The notes below the pieces were generated by a model, which saw nothing but the letters and a program-made list of their open reading frames with translations, ran no database searches and had not been told where the DNA came from. This document shows, one piece after another, positions 1 through 7,478 of a stretch of 64,000 bases of DNA. Source of the stretch: RGIG3178 sp963674495 (GTDB lineage: Bacteria; Bacillota; Clostridia; Christensenellales; QAND01); contig CAXXLG010000002.1 in assembly GCA_963674495.2 (NCBI GenBank), forward strand, positions 806,001 to 870,000, given 5' to 3'. The translations under genes and the position numbers were made by a program. Within the stretch, counting starts at the first letter, position 1; each line of letters opens with the position of its first letter.

Positions 1-1
1 G

Positions 2-118
2 TTGAAGGTGTACTACTCCACCTATGCCGGGAAACGCTCGACCAAAGAGGATTTGTTGCACGTGTTGGACGAACAAACGGGTTATGACTGTACATCATTT
101 TTGAACGATTGGCTGTAA
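2..118 (+). CDS. C-terminal fragment of a probable M1-family metallopeptidase
   Basis: The frame is open at the left edge and ends with TAA at 116-118, leaving 38 codons of a longer protein. The residues YAGKRSTKEDLLHVLDE followed by FLNDWL resemble the last helices of M1 (aminopeptidase N-like) peptidases, which typically end in an FFxxWL-type motif. The catalytic HExxH motif would lie outside the window, so the assignment rests on a short tail only. The Shine-Dalgarno site of the next gene overlaps the stop codon, which suggests that the two genes are co-transcribed. Another helical C-terminal domain cannot be excluded. Confidence 0.5.
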   Translation: MKVYYSTYAGKRSTKEDLLHVLDEQTGYDCTSFLNDWL

Positions 119-133
119 AGGAGACGAACGGCT

Positions 134-802
134 ATGCCAATAGCATCCAAAGAAGCATCCGTCAAGAAGAAGAGCGGTTTTTACACGCTGGGCGAAGAGA
201 TTGCCAACGCCATCACCCACGGCTTGGGGGCGTTGTTTGCGGTGGCGGCGATGGTGTTTTGCATCGTACTGTCCGCTTTGGACGGGGACGGACTGTCCAT
301 CTTTGCCGCGGTATTGTATGGATTGTCATTGGTGGTGCTGTACAGCATGAGCACGCTGTACCATGCCATCACGCATAAAAAAGCCAAGAATGTACTGCGT
401 ATCTGCGATCATTGCGGTATCTTTTTCCTCATCGCAGGCACCTATTCCCCCTATCTGTTGATAACATTGCGTGGACCCCTGGGGTATGGGCTGTTCGCTG
501 CCATCTGGGGCGTGGCCGTGCTGGGCATCGTACTCAACACCGTCGATTTGAGGAGATTTGAAAAACTGTCCGTCGTATTGTACCTTGCGATGGGCTGGGC
601 GGCGATGGCGGCCATCAAACCGCTGTATCAGGCGCTGCCTTCCACAGGCTTTTGGCTGATGGTGGGTGGCGGCATCGTATACACGATGGGCATGATCTTT
701 TATGCCGGCAAATGGAAGTACGCACATTCGGTCTGGCACCTGTTTGTGCTGGGCGCCAGCGTCATGCACTTTTTATCCATCATTCTCTACGTTATCCCGT
801 AA
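134..802 (+). CDS. Hemolysin III / PAQR-family seven-helix membrane protein
   Basis: This 222-residue protein has about seven hydrophobic segments and the signatures of the bacterial hemolysin III (YqfA/PAQR) family. These are STLYH (SxxxH) near residue 75, DHCGIFFLIAGTYSP near 93-107, and HSVWH (HxxxH) near 200, followed by a further His in VMHF. In PAQR proteins these residues bind a zinc ion inside the membrane bundle. Despite the family name, haemolysis is not its established role; it is an integral membrane hydrolase-like or receptor-like protein. The start is ATG 134 with AAAGGAG at 117-123, overlapping the stop of the preceding gene. The length is normal for the family. Confidence 0.9.
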   Translation: MPIASKEASVKKKSGFYTLGEEIANAITHGLGALFAVAAMVFCIVLSALDGDGLSIFAAVLYGLSLVVLYSMSTLYHAITHKKAKNVLRICDHCGIFFLIAGTYSPYLLITLRGPLGYGLFAAIWGVAVLGIVLNTVDLRRFEKLSVVLYLAMGWAAMAAIKPLYQALPSTGFWLMVGGGIVYTMGMIFYAGKWKYAHSVWHLFVLGASVMHFLSIILYVIP

Positions 803-961
803 TACGGTACGGTTATTTTGTGAAAAGCCGCATACTATAGGCATTCTTATACGAGGGACAAGCAACGACACCATAATCGAAACCGCCTGAGAATCCCTTG
901 TGGGCAAACGGGGGATGATGTAGAATATAACAATACCATGTACAACAAGGAGGAATTTGGT

Positions 962-2620
962 ATGCGGGAAGAGCTGCGGCCACCCAACAATTTCATCGAA
1001 GAAGCGATGGTGCAGGACTTGCAATCGGGCAAGCATGCATCCATTGTCACGCGCTTTCCCCCGGAACCAAACGGATATTTGCACATTGGACACGCCAAGG
1101 CGTTGCTGGCGGATTTTCTAAGTGCGGCAAAATACGGCGGCCGGTGCAACCTGCGTTTTGATGATACCAATCCGAGCAAGGAAGAGACCGAGTACGTTGA
1201 CAACATCATGGAGGATATCCGCTGGCTGGGATGCGACTGGGGCGAGCATCTGTATTTTGCGTCGGATTATTTTGAAAAGCTGTATGGCTTTGCGGAGTCG
1301 TTGATCAAACGCGGCAAGGCGTTTGTGTGCGAACTGACGCCCGAGCAGATGCATGAATACCGCGGCACGTTGACCGAGCCCGGCAAACGCAGCCCGTGGC
1401 GCGATCGGCCTATGGAGGAGAGTCTTACACAGTTCCGCGCGATGCGTGCCGGCAAATACCGCGAAGGGGAACGCACGTTGCGCGCCAGAATTGACATAGC
1501 GTCGCCCAACATGAACATGCGCGATCCGGTGATATACCGCATCATGCATGTGAGCCACCACAGAACCGGCGACAAATGGTGTATCTATCCGATGTATGAT
1601 TTTCAGCATCCGCTGTCCGATGCCATCGAGGGCGTGACGCACAGTATGTGCTCTCTGGAATACGAGGATCACCGCCCGCTGTACGACTGGTTTTTAGAAG
1701 CGCTGGATTGGAAGAATCCCCCGCACCAGTACGAGTTTGCGCGGCTGAACCTGAATGGTACCATCATGAGCAAGCGCTATCTGCGCCGCCTGGTAGAGGA
1801 GGGGTATGTATCGGGATGGGACGATCCGAGAATGCCCACGCTGTGCGGTATGCGCCGGCGAGGGTATACAAGGGAGGCTCTGCGCAATTTCTGCGAGGGC
1901 ATCGGGTTGGCCAAGAGCAACAGCACGGTTGATACGGCGCTGCTCGAGCACCATCTGCGAGAATCCCTCAAGGCAAGCACGATGCGGCGCATGGCGGTGC
2001 TGGACCCCATCGAGCTGTGCATTACCAACTATCCCGAAGGAAAGACCGAAACGGTGGAGATAGTGAATAACGCCGAAAATCCTGATCTGGGTACGCGCAA
2101 TATGGATTTTTCCGGTTCGGTGTACATAGAGCGGGCGGATTTTGCCATCGTGCCGCCACCCAAATACAAGCGGTTGATCGTGGACCGCGAGGCGAGGCTG
2201 ATGGGCGCGTACATCGTCAAATGCACAGGATATGAAACGGATGAAAACGGCGAGGTTACGCGTATTTTGTGCACCTACGACCCCGATTCCGCATCTGGAA
2301 AGAGCGGGCGCAAGGTCAAGGGTGTGTTGCACTGGGTGGATAAAGAAACGGCGATGGATGCGCAAATCCGCCAGTACGAACCGTTAATATTGGAAGACGC
2401 CGAAGGGGATTTTATCGCCCGGCTGAACCCGCATTCGTTGACGATCATGAAAAATGCTAAGGTTGAAAAGGCACTGAGTATGGCTACGGCTGGCGATTCG
2501 TTTCAGTTTATCCGCCAGGGCTATTACTGCATGGATAAAGACAGCGCCGATGAGCGTTTGGTTTTCAACTGTAGCGTCGGATTAAAGGATACCTGGGCCA
2601 AGATACAGCGGTCAAAATAG
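962..2620 (+). CDS. glnS: Glutaminyl-tRNA synthetase (GlnRS)
   Basis: This cytoplasmic class I synthetase charges tRNA-Gln with glutamine. The 552-residue length is typical of GlnRS. The HIGH motif is seen in GYLHIGHAKA near residue 35, and the KMSKS-type loop is IMSKR near 265. The C-terminal half has the two beta-barrel anticodon-binding domains expected for GlnRS rather than a bacterial GluRS. An in-frame ATG at 938 exists, but AAGGAGGA at 947-954 sits 7 nt before ATG 962, so I chose 962. gltX follows 14 nt after the stop. GlnRS is patchy in Clostridia, most of which use the Glu-tRNA(Gln) amidotransferase route, and is usually explained by lateral transfer. Confidence 0.95.
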   Translation: MREELRPPNNFIEEAMVQDLQSGKHASIVTRFPPEPNGYLHIGHAKALLADFLSAAKYGGRCNLRFDDTNPSKEETEYVDNIMEDIRWLGCDWGEHLYFASDYFEKLYGFAESLIKRGKAFVCELTPEQMHEYRGTLTEPGKRSPWRDRPMEESLTQFRAMRAGKYREGERTLRARIDIASPNMNMRDPVIYRIMHVSHHRTGDKWCIYPMYDFQHPLSDAIEGVTHSMCSLEYEDHRPLYDWFLEALDWKNPPHQYEFARLNLNGTIMSKRYLRRLVEEGYVSGWDDPRMPTLCGMRRRGYTREALRNFCEGIGLAKSNSTVDTALLEHHLRESLKASTMRRMAVLDPIELCITNYPEGKTETVEIVNNAENPDLGTRNMDFSGSVYIERADFAIVPPPKYKRLIVDREARLMGAYIVKCTGYETDENGEVTRILCTYDPDSASGKSGRKVKGVLHWVDKETAMDAQIRQYEPLILEDAEGDFIARLNPHSLTIMKNAKVEKALSMATAGDSFQFIRQGYYCMDKDSADERLVFNCSVGLKDTWAKIQRSK

Positions 2621-2634
2621 ACGAGGTGAATGAT

Positions 2635-4101
2635 TTGAAAGAGGTTCGAACGCGTTTTGCGCCCAGTCCTACCGGATATTTACACATAGGGGGACTGCGT
2701 ACGGCATTATACGCATGGCTGTTTGCCCGCCGCCATGGCGGCAAATTTATTTTACGCATCGAGGATACCGACCAAAAACGCGAGGTTATGGGCGCGACTG
2801 AACTGATCTACCGCACCTTGCGCGAGACCGGACTAACCTATGACGAGGGACCGGACATCGGCGGCCCGGTGGGTCCGTATATTCAGAGCAAGCGTAGGGA
2901 TATCTATCAGGAATATGCGCACAAATTGGTCGACTTGGGCGGTGCCTATTATTGTTTTTGCACTAAAGAGGAAATAGACGAGCGGCGCGCTGAAGCGCAG
3001 ACGGATGAGGGTGCATACAGATACGACCGCAAATGTTTGAGCATGCCCATTGAGCAGGCGAAAAAGCGCATACAAAGCGGCGAAAGCTATGTGGTACGCC
3101 AGCGCATCCCGGATGAAGGCGAAGCGTATTTTGACGATCTCGTATTCGGGCGTATCAGCGTGGACGTTTCCGAGCTGGAGGATGGCGTGTTGCTTAAAAG
3201 CGACGGGCTGCCCACCTACAACTTCGCCAACGTGGTGGACGACAGCCTGATGGGCATCACGCACATCATACGCGGCACCGAATATCTGTCCAGCACACCA
3301 AAATACAATTTGATCTACCGGTCATTCGGCTTTGATATCCCCAAGTACATCCACGTTCCGCCAGTGATGAAGGACGCACAGCAAAAACTGAGCAAGCGCC
3401 ATGGCGACGCGTCGTATGAGGATTTTATCAATCGAGGCTATCTGAAAGAAGCGATATTGAACTATATTGCGCTTTTGGGTTGGAATCCGAGGAGCGAGCG
3501 GGAGATCTTCTCGCTGGAAGAACTCCAGCAAGCCTTTGACGTGGCGGGTTTGAGCAAATCCCCCGCCATATTCGACGAACGCAAGCTGACATGGATGAAC
3601 GCGGAATACATCCGTGCCATGGACGAACAGCGCTTTACCGACACGGCCATGCCATACTACCGCGAGATTTTGGATCCTGACGAGGCGCAATGCCGTGTCC
3701 TGCAAAAAATCCTTCAGCCACGGCTTGAGGTATTGAATGATATTCCGCCAAAGATCGTGTTTTTGAAGGAGCTGCCCGATTATCAGGCAGATATGTTCGT
3801 GCACAAGAGAATGAAAACAACCACCGAGCTTTCGCTCAGTGTGCTTAAAAATGCGCACGATGCACTCAAACAGCTTGCCGAATGGACGGAGCACAACATT
3901 CACGAAACGCTGTTGGCGGTGGTGCAGACGCTTGCGCTCAAAAACGGGCAGGTGTTTTGGCCGGTACGCATTGCATTGACAGGTCTTCCGGTCAGTCCGG
4001 GTGGTGCGGACGAAGCCGCAGCGCTGCTCGGACAGGACGAATCGATCCGCCGGCTTTCCATCGGCATGCAAAAGCTGCATGCGGTTAAGGATGAGGCATG
4101 A
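2635..4101 (+). CDS. gltX: Glutamyl-tRNA synthetase (GluRS)
   Basis: This class I synthetase charges tRNA-Glu. The protein of about 488 residues begins with the conserved RTRFAPSPTGYLHIGGLRTA stretch containing the HIGH motif. The KMSKS-type motif is KLSKRHG near residue 248. A GTG at 2626 is in frame, but GAGGTGA at 2623-2629 is an ideal Shine-Dalgarno site for TTG 2635, and homologues start at this position, so I prefer the TTG start. The gene lies 14 nt after glnS and overlaps the next lipoprotein gene by ATGA, implying a three-gene transcript. Having separate, adjacent GlnRS and GluRS genes implies that this GluRS may be discriminating for tRNA-Glu. Confidence 0.95.
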   Translation: MKEVRTRFAPSPTGYLHIGGLRTALYAWLFARRHGGKFILRIEDTDQKREVMGATELIYRTLRETGLTYDEGPDIGGPVGPYIQSKRRDIYQEYAHKLVDLGGAYYCFCTKEEIDERRAEAQTDEGAYRYDRKCLSMPIEQAKKRIQSGESYVVRQRIPDEGEAYFDDLVFGRISVDVSELEDGVLLKSDGLPTYNFANVVDDSLMGITHIIRGTEYLSSTPKYNLIYRSFGFDIPKYIHVPPVMKDAQQKLSKRHGDASYEDFINRGYLKEAILNYIALLGWNPRSEREIFSLEELQQAFDVAGLSKSPAIFDERKLTWMNAEYIRAMDEQRFTDTAMPYYREILDPDEAQCRVLQKILQPRLEVLNDIPPKIVFLKELPDYQADMFVHKRMKTTTELSLSVLKNAHDALKQLAEWTEHNIHETLLAVVQTLALKNGQVFWPVRIALTGLPVSPGGADEAAALLGQDESIRRLSIGMQKLHAVKDEA

Positions 4102-4691
4102 AAAGAAAGCAAAAATCAGGGCTGTGCCTTCTTTTGGCCGTACTGTTCCTCGCGGGATGCAAGACCAGCACGCCGACGGTAAGTCTCGGCTCGTTTGAGG
4201 CGAGCATGCCGGGCACCGTCACGCAGGATACCGAGCAACTGCCGCTGACGCAAATGGGTCTTGGCGTAAATACACCGCTGGTGATGACCACGGCGCAGAC
4301 AACGCCGGAAAGCGATGAGGTCTACATTGCCATTGCGGTGGAGTGGGAACAGACGCTGATAGCGCTGAGTGAGAAATCGGGACAACAGTGGGATGAAAAA
4401 GCGTTCACAGATGTAGTCCAGCAATCCATCGTGGAGTTGTTGACGATGGGTGCCAGCGTTGGCGAGGGCCATACCGTGACATACGGTGGATATAACGGTG
4501 TTGCGATGCCGTTTGTTATAGAAAAAACCGTAGAGGAAGACTCGGATGATTGGGAGATAACGCAAGGGGAAGTTGTATCGTTTGTTACACAAAAGCGGTT
4601 GATCATGCTGGTTTACATGGCAGAACAGTCTACTTTTAGTGCGAGTAACAAGGAAGAGTATTTCTCTTCATTGGTCGTATACAATCCATAA
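4098..4691 (+). CDS. Putative lipoprotein of unknown function
   Basis: This 197-residue protein has a lipoprotein signal peptide: a KRKQK start, a hydrophobic stretch, and the lipobox LAGC at residues 18-21. It should therefore be processed and lipid-anchored to the outer face of the membrane. The mature part is acidic and rich in Thr, Glu and Val, with an alternating pattern that suggests beta-strands. I recognise no family. The start codon overlaps the gltX stop as ATGA, so it is translationally coupled to the synthetase operon. The functional link to tRNA charging is not obvious. A strong bidirectional terminator follows. Confidence 0.7.
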   Translation: MKRKQKSGLCLLLAVLFLAGCKTSTPTVSLGSFEASMPGTVTQDTEQLPLTQMGLGVNTPLVMTTAQTTPESDEVYIAIAVEWEQTLIALSEKSGQQWDEKAFTDVVQQSIVELLTMGASVGEGHTVTYGGYNGVAMPFVIEKTVEEDSDDWEITQGEVVSFVTQKRLIMLVYMAEQSTFSASNKEEYFSSLVVYNP

Positions 4692-4712
4692 CCATGTATA
4701 TAAAAACCGCAT

Positions 4713-4760
4713 AATAGTAAGAACCCTGACCGGCACATGTCGGTCAGGGTTCTTACTATT
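4713..4760. terminator. Bidirectional hairpin terminator with a perfect 20-bp stem
   Basis: Bases 4713-4732 and 4741-4760 are exact reverse complements around an 8-nt loop. The stem ends in AATAGTAA/TTACTATT, so there is no long T-run in either direction. It lies between convergent genes, so it most likely stops both transcripts. Confidence 0.75.
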
Positions 4761-4789
4761 TGGATGGATTGTTCGTATAAAGTTATTTA

Positions 4790-6031
4790 TCAGGGCAGAT
4801 ACAATTGTGGATCCACAGGCGTACCATTTTTGCGGATTTCGAAATGCAGGTGCGGTCCTGTGCTGGTGCCGGTATTGCCGGATTTTGAAATCACTTCACC
4901 GCGGCTTACGTGATCGCCTGGTTTGACCAGCAGCTTGCTGTTGTGTCCATAGCGCGTGACCCAGCCGCCACCATGGTCGATTTCCACGAACAGTCCATAT
5001 CCGCCGTTGTTGAATGCACGCAGAACGGTACCGGAGGCAGAGGCCTTGACGCTGGTCCCCTCGGATACGGCGATGTCGATGCCGTAGTGCATGCGGCCCC
5101 AGCGCGGGCCGAAGGGGCTGGACAACCTGCCTGACAATGGCCAAATAAAGGATGGTGCATCGGAAGCATCCGGCGGTTTCTTCGTGCCCTTGTGTACGAT
5201 CTTGTCCAAGGGCTCTTTGGTGGTTACAAACGCCGATGTTTCACGCGATATTTCATCGCCGTCGATGTATGTGATGGTAACGGTACGGGTTTTAACGCCG
5301 TTGACACCCGCCTGCTTGACGGTGCTTTTTCCCTTGTATATAGAGCTGTCGTTGACGGTTTTGGTGGTGTATGGGATAGATTCCTCTTCGGTTTGCACGA
5401 CGACGCTTTGCACCTGAAGCAGCGGGCGCGCATCGCTTTTCACAGTGACAAGTTGACCGGGCACAAGCGCGCCGGCATCGCTGCCCGATACGTTTAAGGC
5501 GTCGTATTCCTGTTTGGTCATGGCAAACGCGGCGCAGACATCCGTCACGCATTCGCCTGTGTCCACCACATAGGGAAGACAGTCCGTGCCGCTTGATATT
5601 ACCATCAAAGCCTCTTCGCGTCCCAATAGGCTGCCTACACTGGATTTAATGCTCACATCCTGGACAAAGGACGATTGTGCATCGTTTATGGCGTATGTGC
5701 TCAAAAGCGAATCCAACACCCACTGTGCATCCTCATTTGTCTTGCACAGCGCGAGCTGAAGCCGGCCGCAGAAGATGCCATACCCCTCGTCGGACAGGGT
5801 ATCCACGCTCTGGTTTTGCATTTGCGCATAGCCCGGCGTCAGCTGTTTGACGACATCCGCATCGGACGGCACATACAGCGTACCCGATGCCGCTCCGCTC
5901 GCCACATCTTGTACGGTTAGCGCTAAATAGCCTAGGATGGACGCGCAGACAATAAGAAAACAAGCCATGCACCAAAGCACATAGACATAAGAGGGCTTCG
6001 CTCTGCTTTTATCGGTTGTTTCGCGCGCCAT
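4790..6031 (-). CDS. Membrane-anchored LysM-G5-M23 peptidoglycan endopeptidase
   Basis: This protein of about 413 residues has one N-terminal transmembrane helix (about residues 17-40). A LysM-like segment (about 165-215, ending PGQLVTV), a G5 domain (about 220-295) and a C-terminal M23/LytM domain (about 310-408) follow. The zinc-site residues of M23 are present as HYGID and HLHFE, with the middle H in YGHN, so the peptidase looks active. It should cleave peptide cross-bridges in peptidoglycan outside the membrane. The upstream frame extends to 6076, but AGGGAG lies 5 nt before ATG 6031, which begins MARETTDK. It is convergent with the gltX operon and transcribed alone. Confidence 0.9.
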   Translation of the reverse strand: MARETTDKSRAKPSYVYVLWCMACFLIVCASILGYLALTVQDVASGAASGTLYVPSDADVVKQLTPGYAQMQNQSVDTLSDEGYGIFCGRLQLALCKTNEDAQWVLDSLLSTYAINDAQSSFVQDVSIKSSVGSLLGREEALMVISSGTDCLPYVVDTGECVTDVCAAFAMTKQEYDALNVSGSDAGALVPGQLVTVKSDARPLLQVQSVVVQTEEESIPYTTKTVNDSSIYKGKSTVKQAGVNGVKTRTVTITYIDGDEISRETSAFVTTKEPLDKIVHKGTKKPPDASDAPSFIWPLSGRLSSPFGPRWGRMHYGIDIAVSEGTSVKASASGTVLRAFNNGGYGLFVEIDHGGGWVTRYGHNSKLLVKPGDHVSRGEVISKSGNTGTSTGPHLHFEIRKNGTPVDPQLYLP

Positions 6032-6423
6032 GGGCTCTCCCTGAAACAAGTTCTGATGCGGGAACGAATACGCCAATGCGTATGTCCACTGAACAAATGC
6101 ATTTTAAAACTCATTTGCCGTAAAGCGTTTATTTGTGTTGTAAGGGTGACAAAACAGTATGCTCTGTCGCTTTAGACACATCGAATCATTGTCTGATTGC
6201 GCTTTGAAAACAAAGTGACAAAGCGCAAGGGTCTTCCGATTTTACCTATAAACAGTGTACGTGGACAATATAAGCATGGATCTATTTCCTTGCTCTGCCT
6301 GCCGATTCGAATTGTCCATATGCTATCATTATAGGAAATCATGAAGAAGATTGTCAAATAATTGTGCATCCTGGAAAAAACATAAGTTGGCATGCTCCAG
6401 TTGGGTTGTAAATGGCAAATATA
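6032..6423. other. Intergenic region between divergent genes
   Basis: About 390 nt separate the start of the M23 gene from the darA promoter. I see no open frame with a credible ribosome-binding site and no strong hairpin. The short reverse-strand frame at 6172-6393 has neither family resemblance nor an RBS. Confidence 0.5.
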
Positions 6424-6432
6424 TGGTATAAT
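6424..6432 (+). promoter_or_regulatory. Extended -10 sigma-A promoter of darA
   Basis: TGGTATAAT combines a perfect TATAAT (6427-6432) with the TGn extension. The -35 region is poor, as is usual for extended -10 promoters. The start codon follows 41 nt downstream. Confidence 0.6.
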
Positions 6433-6473
6433 ACAATAAATTCAAAGGCGTATTTGTTAAGGGGAGGAACCAA

Positions 6474-6806
6474 ATGATGAAACTGATCATTGCGATTGTT
6501 CAAGACGAGGATAACCAGAAGGTAAATGCTGCATTGATGGAGAAGGATTTCCGCGCTACGAGGTTGGCCACATCAGGCGGTTTCTTGCGCGCAGGCAACA
6601 CCACCATGATGATCGGCGTGGAGGACGAAAAGTTGAACGAAGCGATCGATCTGATCAAAACGGTATGCCAGCCGCGTACGCAAACCGTTGCCGCCCCGGC
6701 TCCGACCGTGGACGCTTCCGGATTTTTTATTCCCTACCCGGTGGAGGTTACCGTTGGCGGCGCGATTATATTCGTGCTGGATGTGGAGCAGTTTATCCGC
6801 GTATAA
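6474..6806 (+). CDS. darA: PII-like cyclic di-AMP receptor DarA (PstA)
   Basis: This small cytosolic protein of 110 residues begins KLIIAIVQDED, with the conserved ATRLATSGGFLRAGNTTMMIG segment split around residues 28-48, and ends with a beta-rich part containing GGAIIFVLDV. These are signatures of the DarA/PstA (YaaQ, DUF970) family, trimers that bind c-di-AMP. The effector controlled downstream is unknown in the family. Two ATGs are adjacent (6474 and 6477); AAGGGGAGG lies upstream of both, and I give the first. It has its own promoter, and a terminator follows at 6871-6897. Confidence 0.92.
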   Translation: MMKLIIAIVQDEDNQKVNAALMEKDFRATRLATSGGFLRAGNTTMMIGVEDEKLNEAIDLIKTVCQPRTQTVAAPAPTVDASGFFIPYPVEVTVGGAIIFVLDVEQFIRV

Positions 6807-6870
6807 AGCGAAGGCCGGTTCGTCCGCAGGTTTATGGATGAACGATTGGCAATGATAATGATACGAAACA

Positions 6871-6897
6871 AAAAGCCGCAATATACCTGCGGCTTTT
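6871..6897. terminator. Hairpin terminator between convergent darA and thioesterase genes
   Basis: AAAAGCCGCA (6871-6880) pairs with TGCGGCTTTT (6888-6897) around a 7-nt loop. T-rich tails exist on both strands, so it can act bidirectionally. Confidence 0.85.
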
Positions 6898-6948
6898 GTG
6901 CTGTTTGTCTGGCTGTATGGGCACCTGCGAATACACAACAGAACTCAA

Positions 6949-7428
6949 TCAGTTCGGCAGATTATGTCGGCTTTTGCGCAGTTTGGCACGTACAACGGCG
7001 GATTGATGCTCCATCTTTTGTTCGGATGTCTCGCACACGATGGCGGGAACGGGCGTGGGCTTTCTGTCATCGTCCAGTGCCACCAGTATCAAATAGGCGC
7101 GGTTGATGAGCGTGTGATCGCCGTGCAGGTCCTCCACAAACGAGTCCACACGCACTTCCATGGATGTGGTGCCGGTATAGACGATGTCTGTGCGCATTAC
7201 GACCACCTGGTCGATGTACGCGGGTGCTTCAAAATCTAGGCCTTCCACGCAGACGGTAACGACGTTGCGCTCGCTGTGGCGGCGCGCACACACCGCGGCT
7301 ACGACGTCAATCCATTGCATCAACTGTCCCCCGAACAGCCGGCCGCAGCCGTTGCTGTGCGCGGGCAGGACGATGTGTACTTGTTCGGTACTGGAATGGC
7401 TGACCGGTTTTTCGGACGGGATGGGCAT
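6949..7428 (-). CDS. Acyl-CoA thioesterase (hotdog fold)
   Basis: This 159-residue protein matches the YciA/BFIT-type single-hotdog acyl-CoA hydrolases. It has NGCGRLFGGQLMQWID near residues 27-42 with the conserved G-G-x-L-M-x-x-x-D pattern, and the aspartate is the likely catalytic residue. VEGLDFEAP and VRVDSFVE segments follow. It should hydrolyse acyl-CoA thioesters in the cytosol; the chain-length preference cannot be read from sequence. The start ATG is preceded by GGAAGGAG with normal spacing. It lies 50 nt upstream of the start of nothing on its own strand and 50 nt from the CotH gene end, so it may share that gene's transcript. Confidence 0.88.
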   Translation of the reverse strand: MPIPSEKPVSHSSTEQVHIVLPAHSNGCGRLFGGQLMQWIDVVAAVCARRHSERNVVTVCVEGLDFEAPAYIDQVVVMRTDIVYTGTTSMEVRVDSFVEDLHGDHTLINRAYLILVALDDDRKPTPVPAIVCETSEQKMEHQSAVVRAKLRKSRHNLPN

Positions 7429-7478
7429 GACGTGCTCCTTCCTTTATTGGTTCGCCGTGTCAAACAAAAAACGGCATG

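Noticed and set aside
6172..6393. 73-codon minus-strand frame
   Set aside because: No RBS, low-complexity product, lies in a promoter-type intergenic region.
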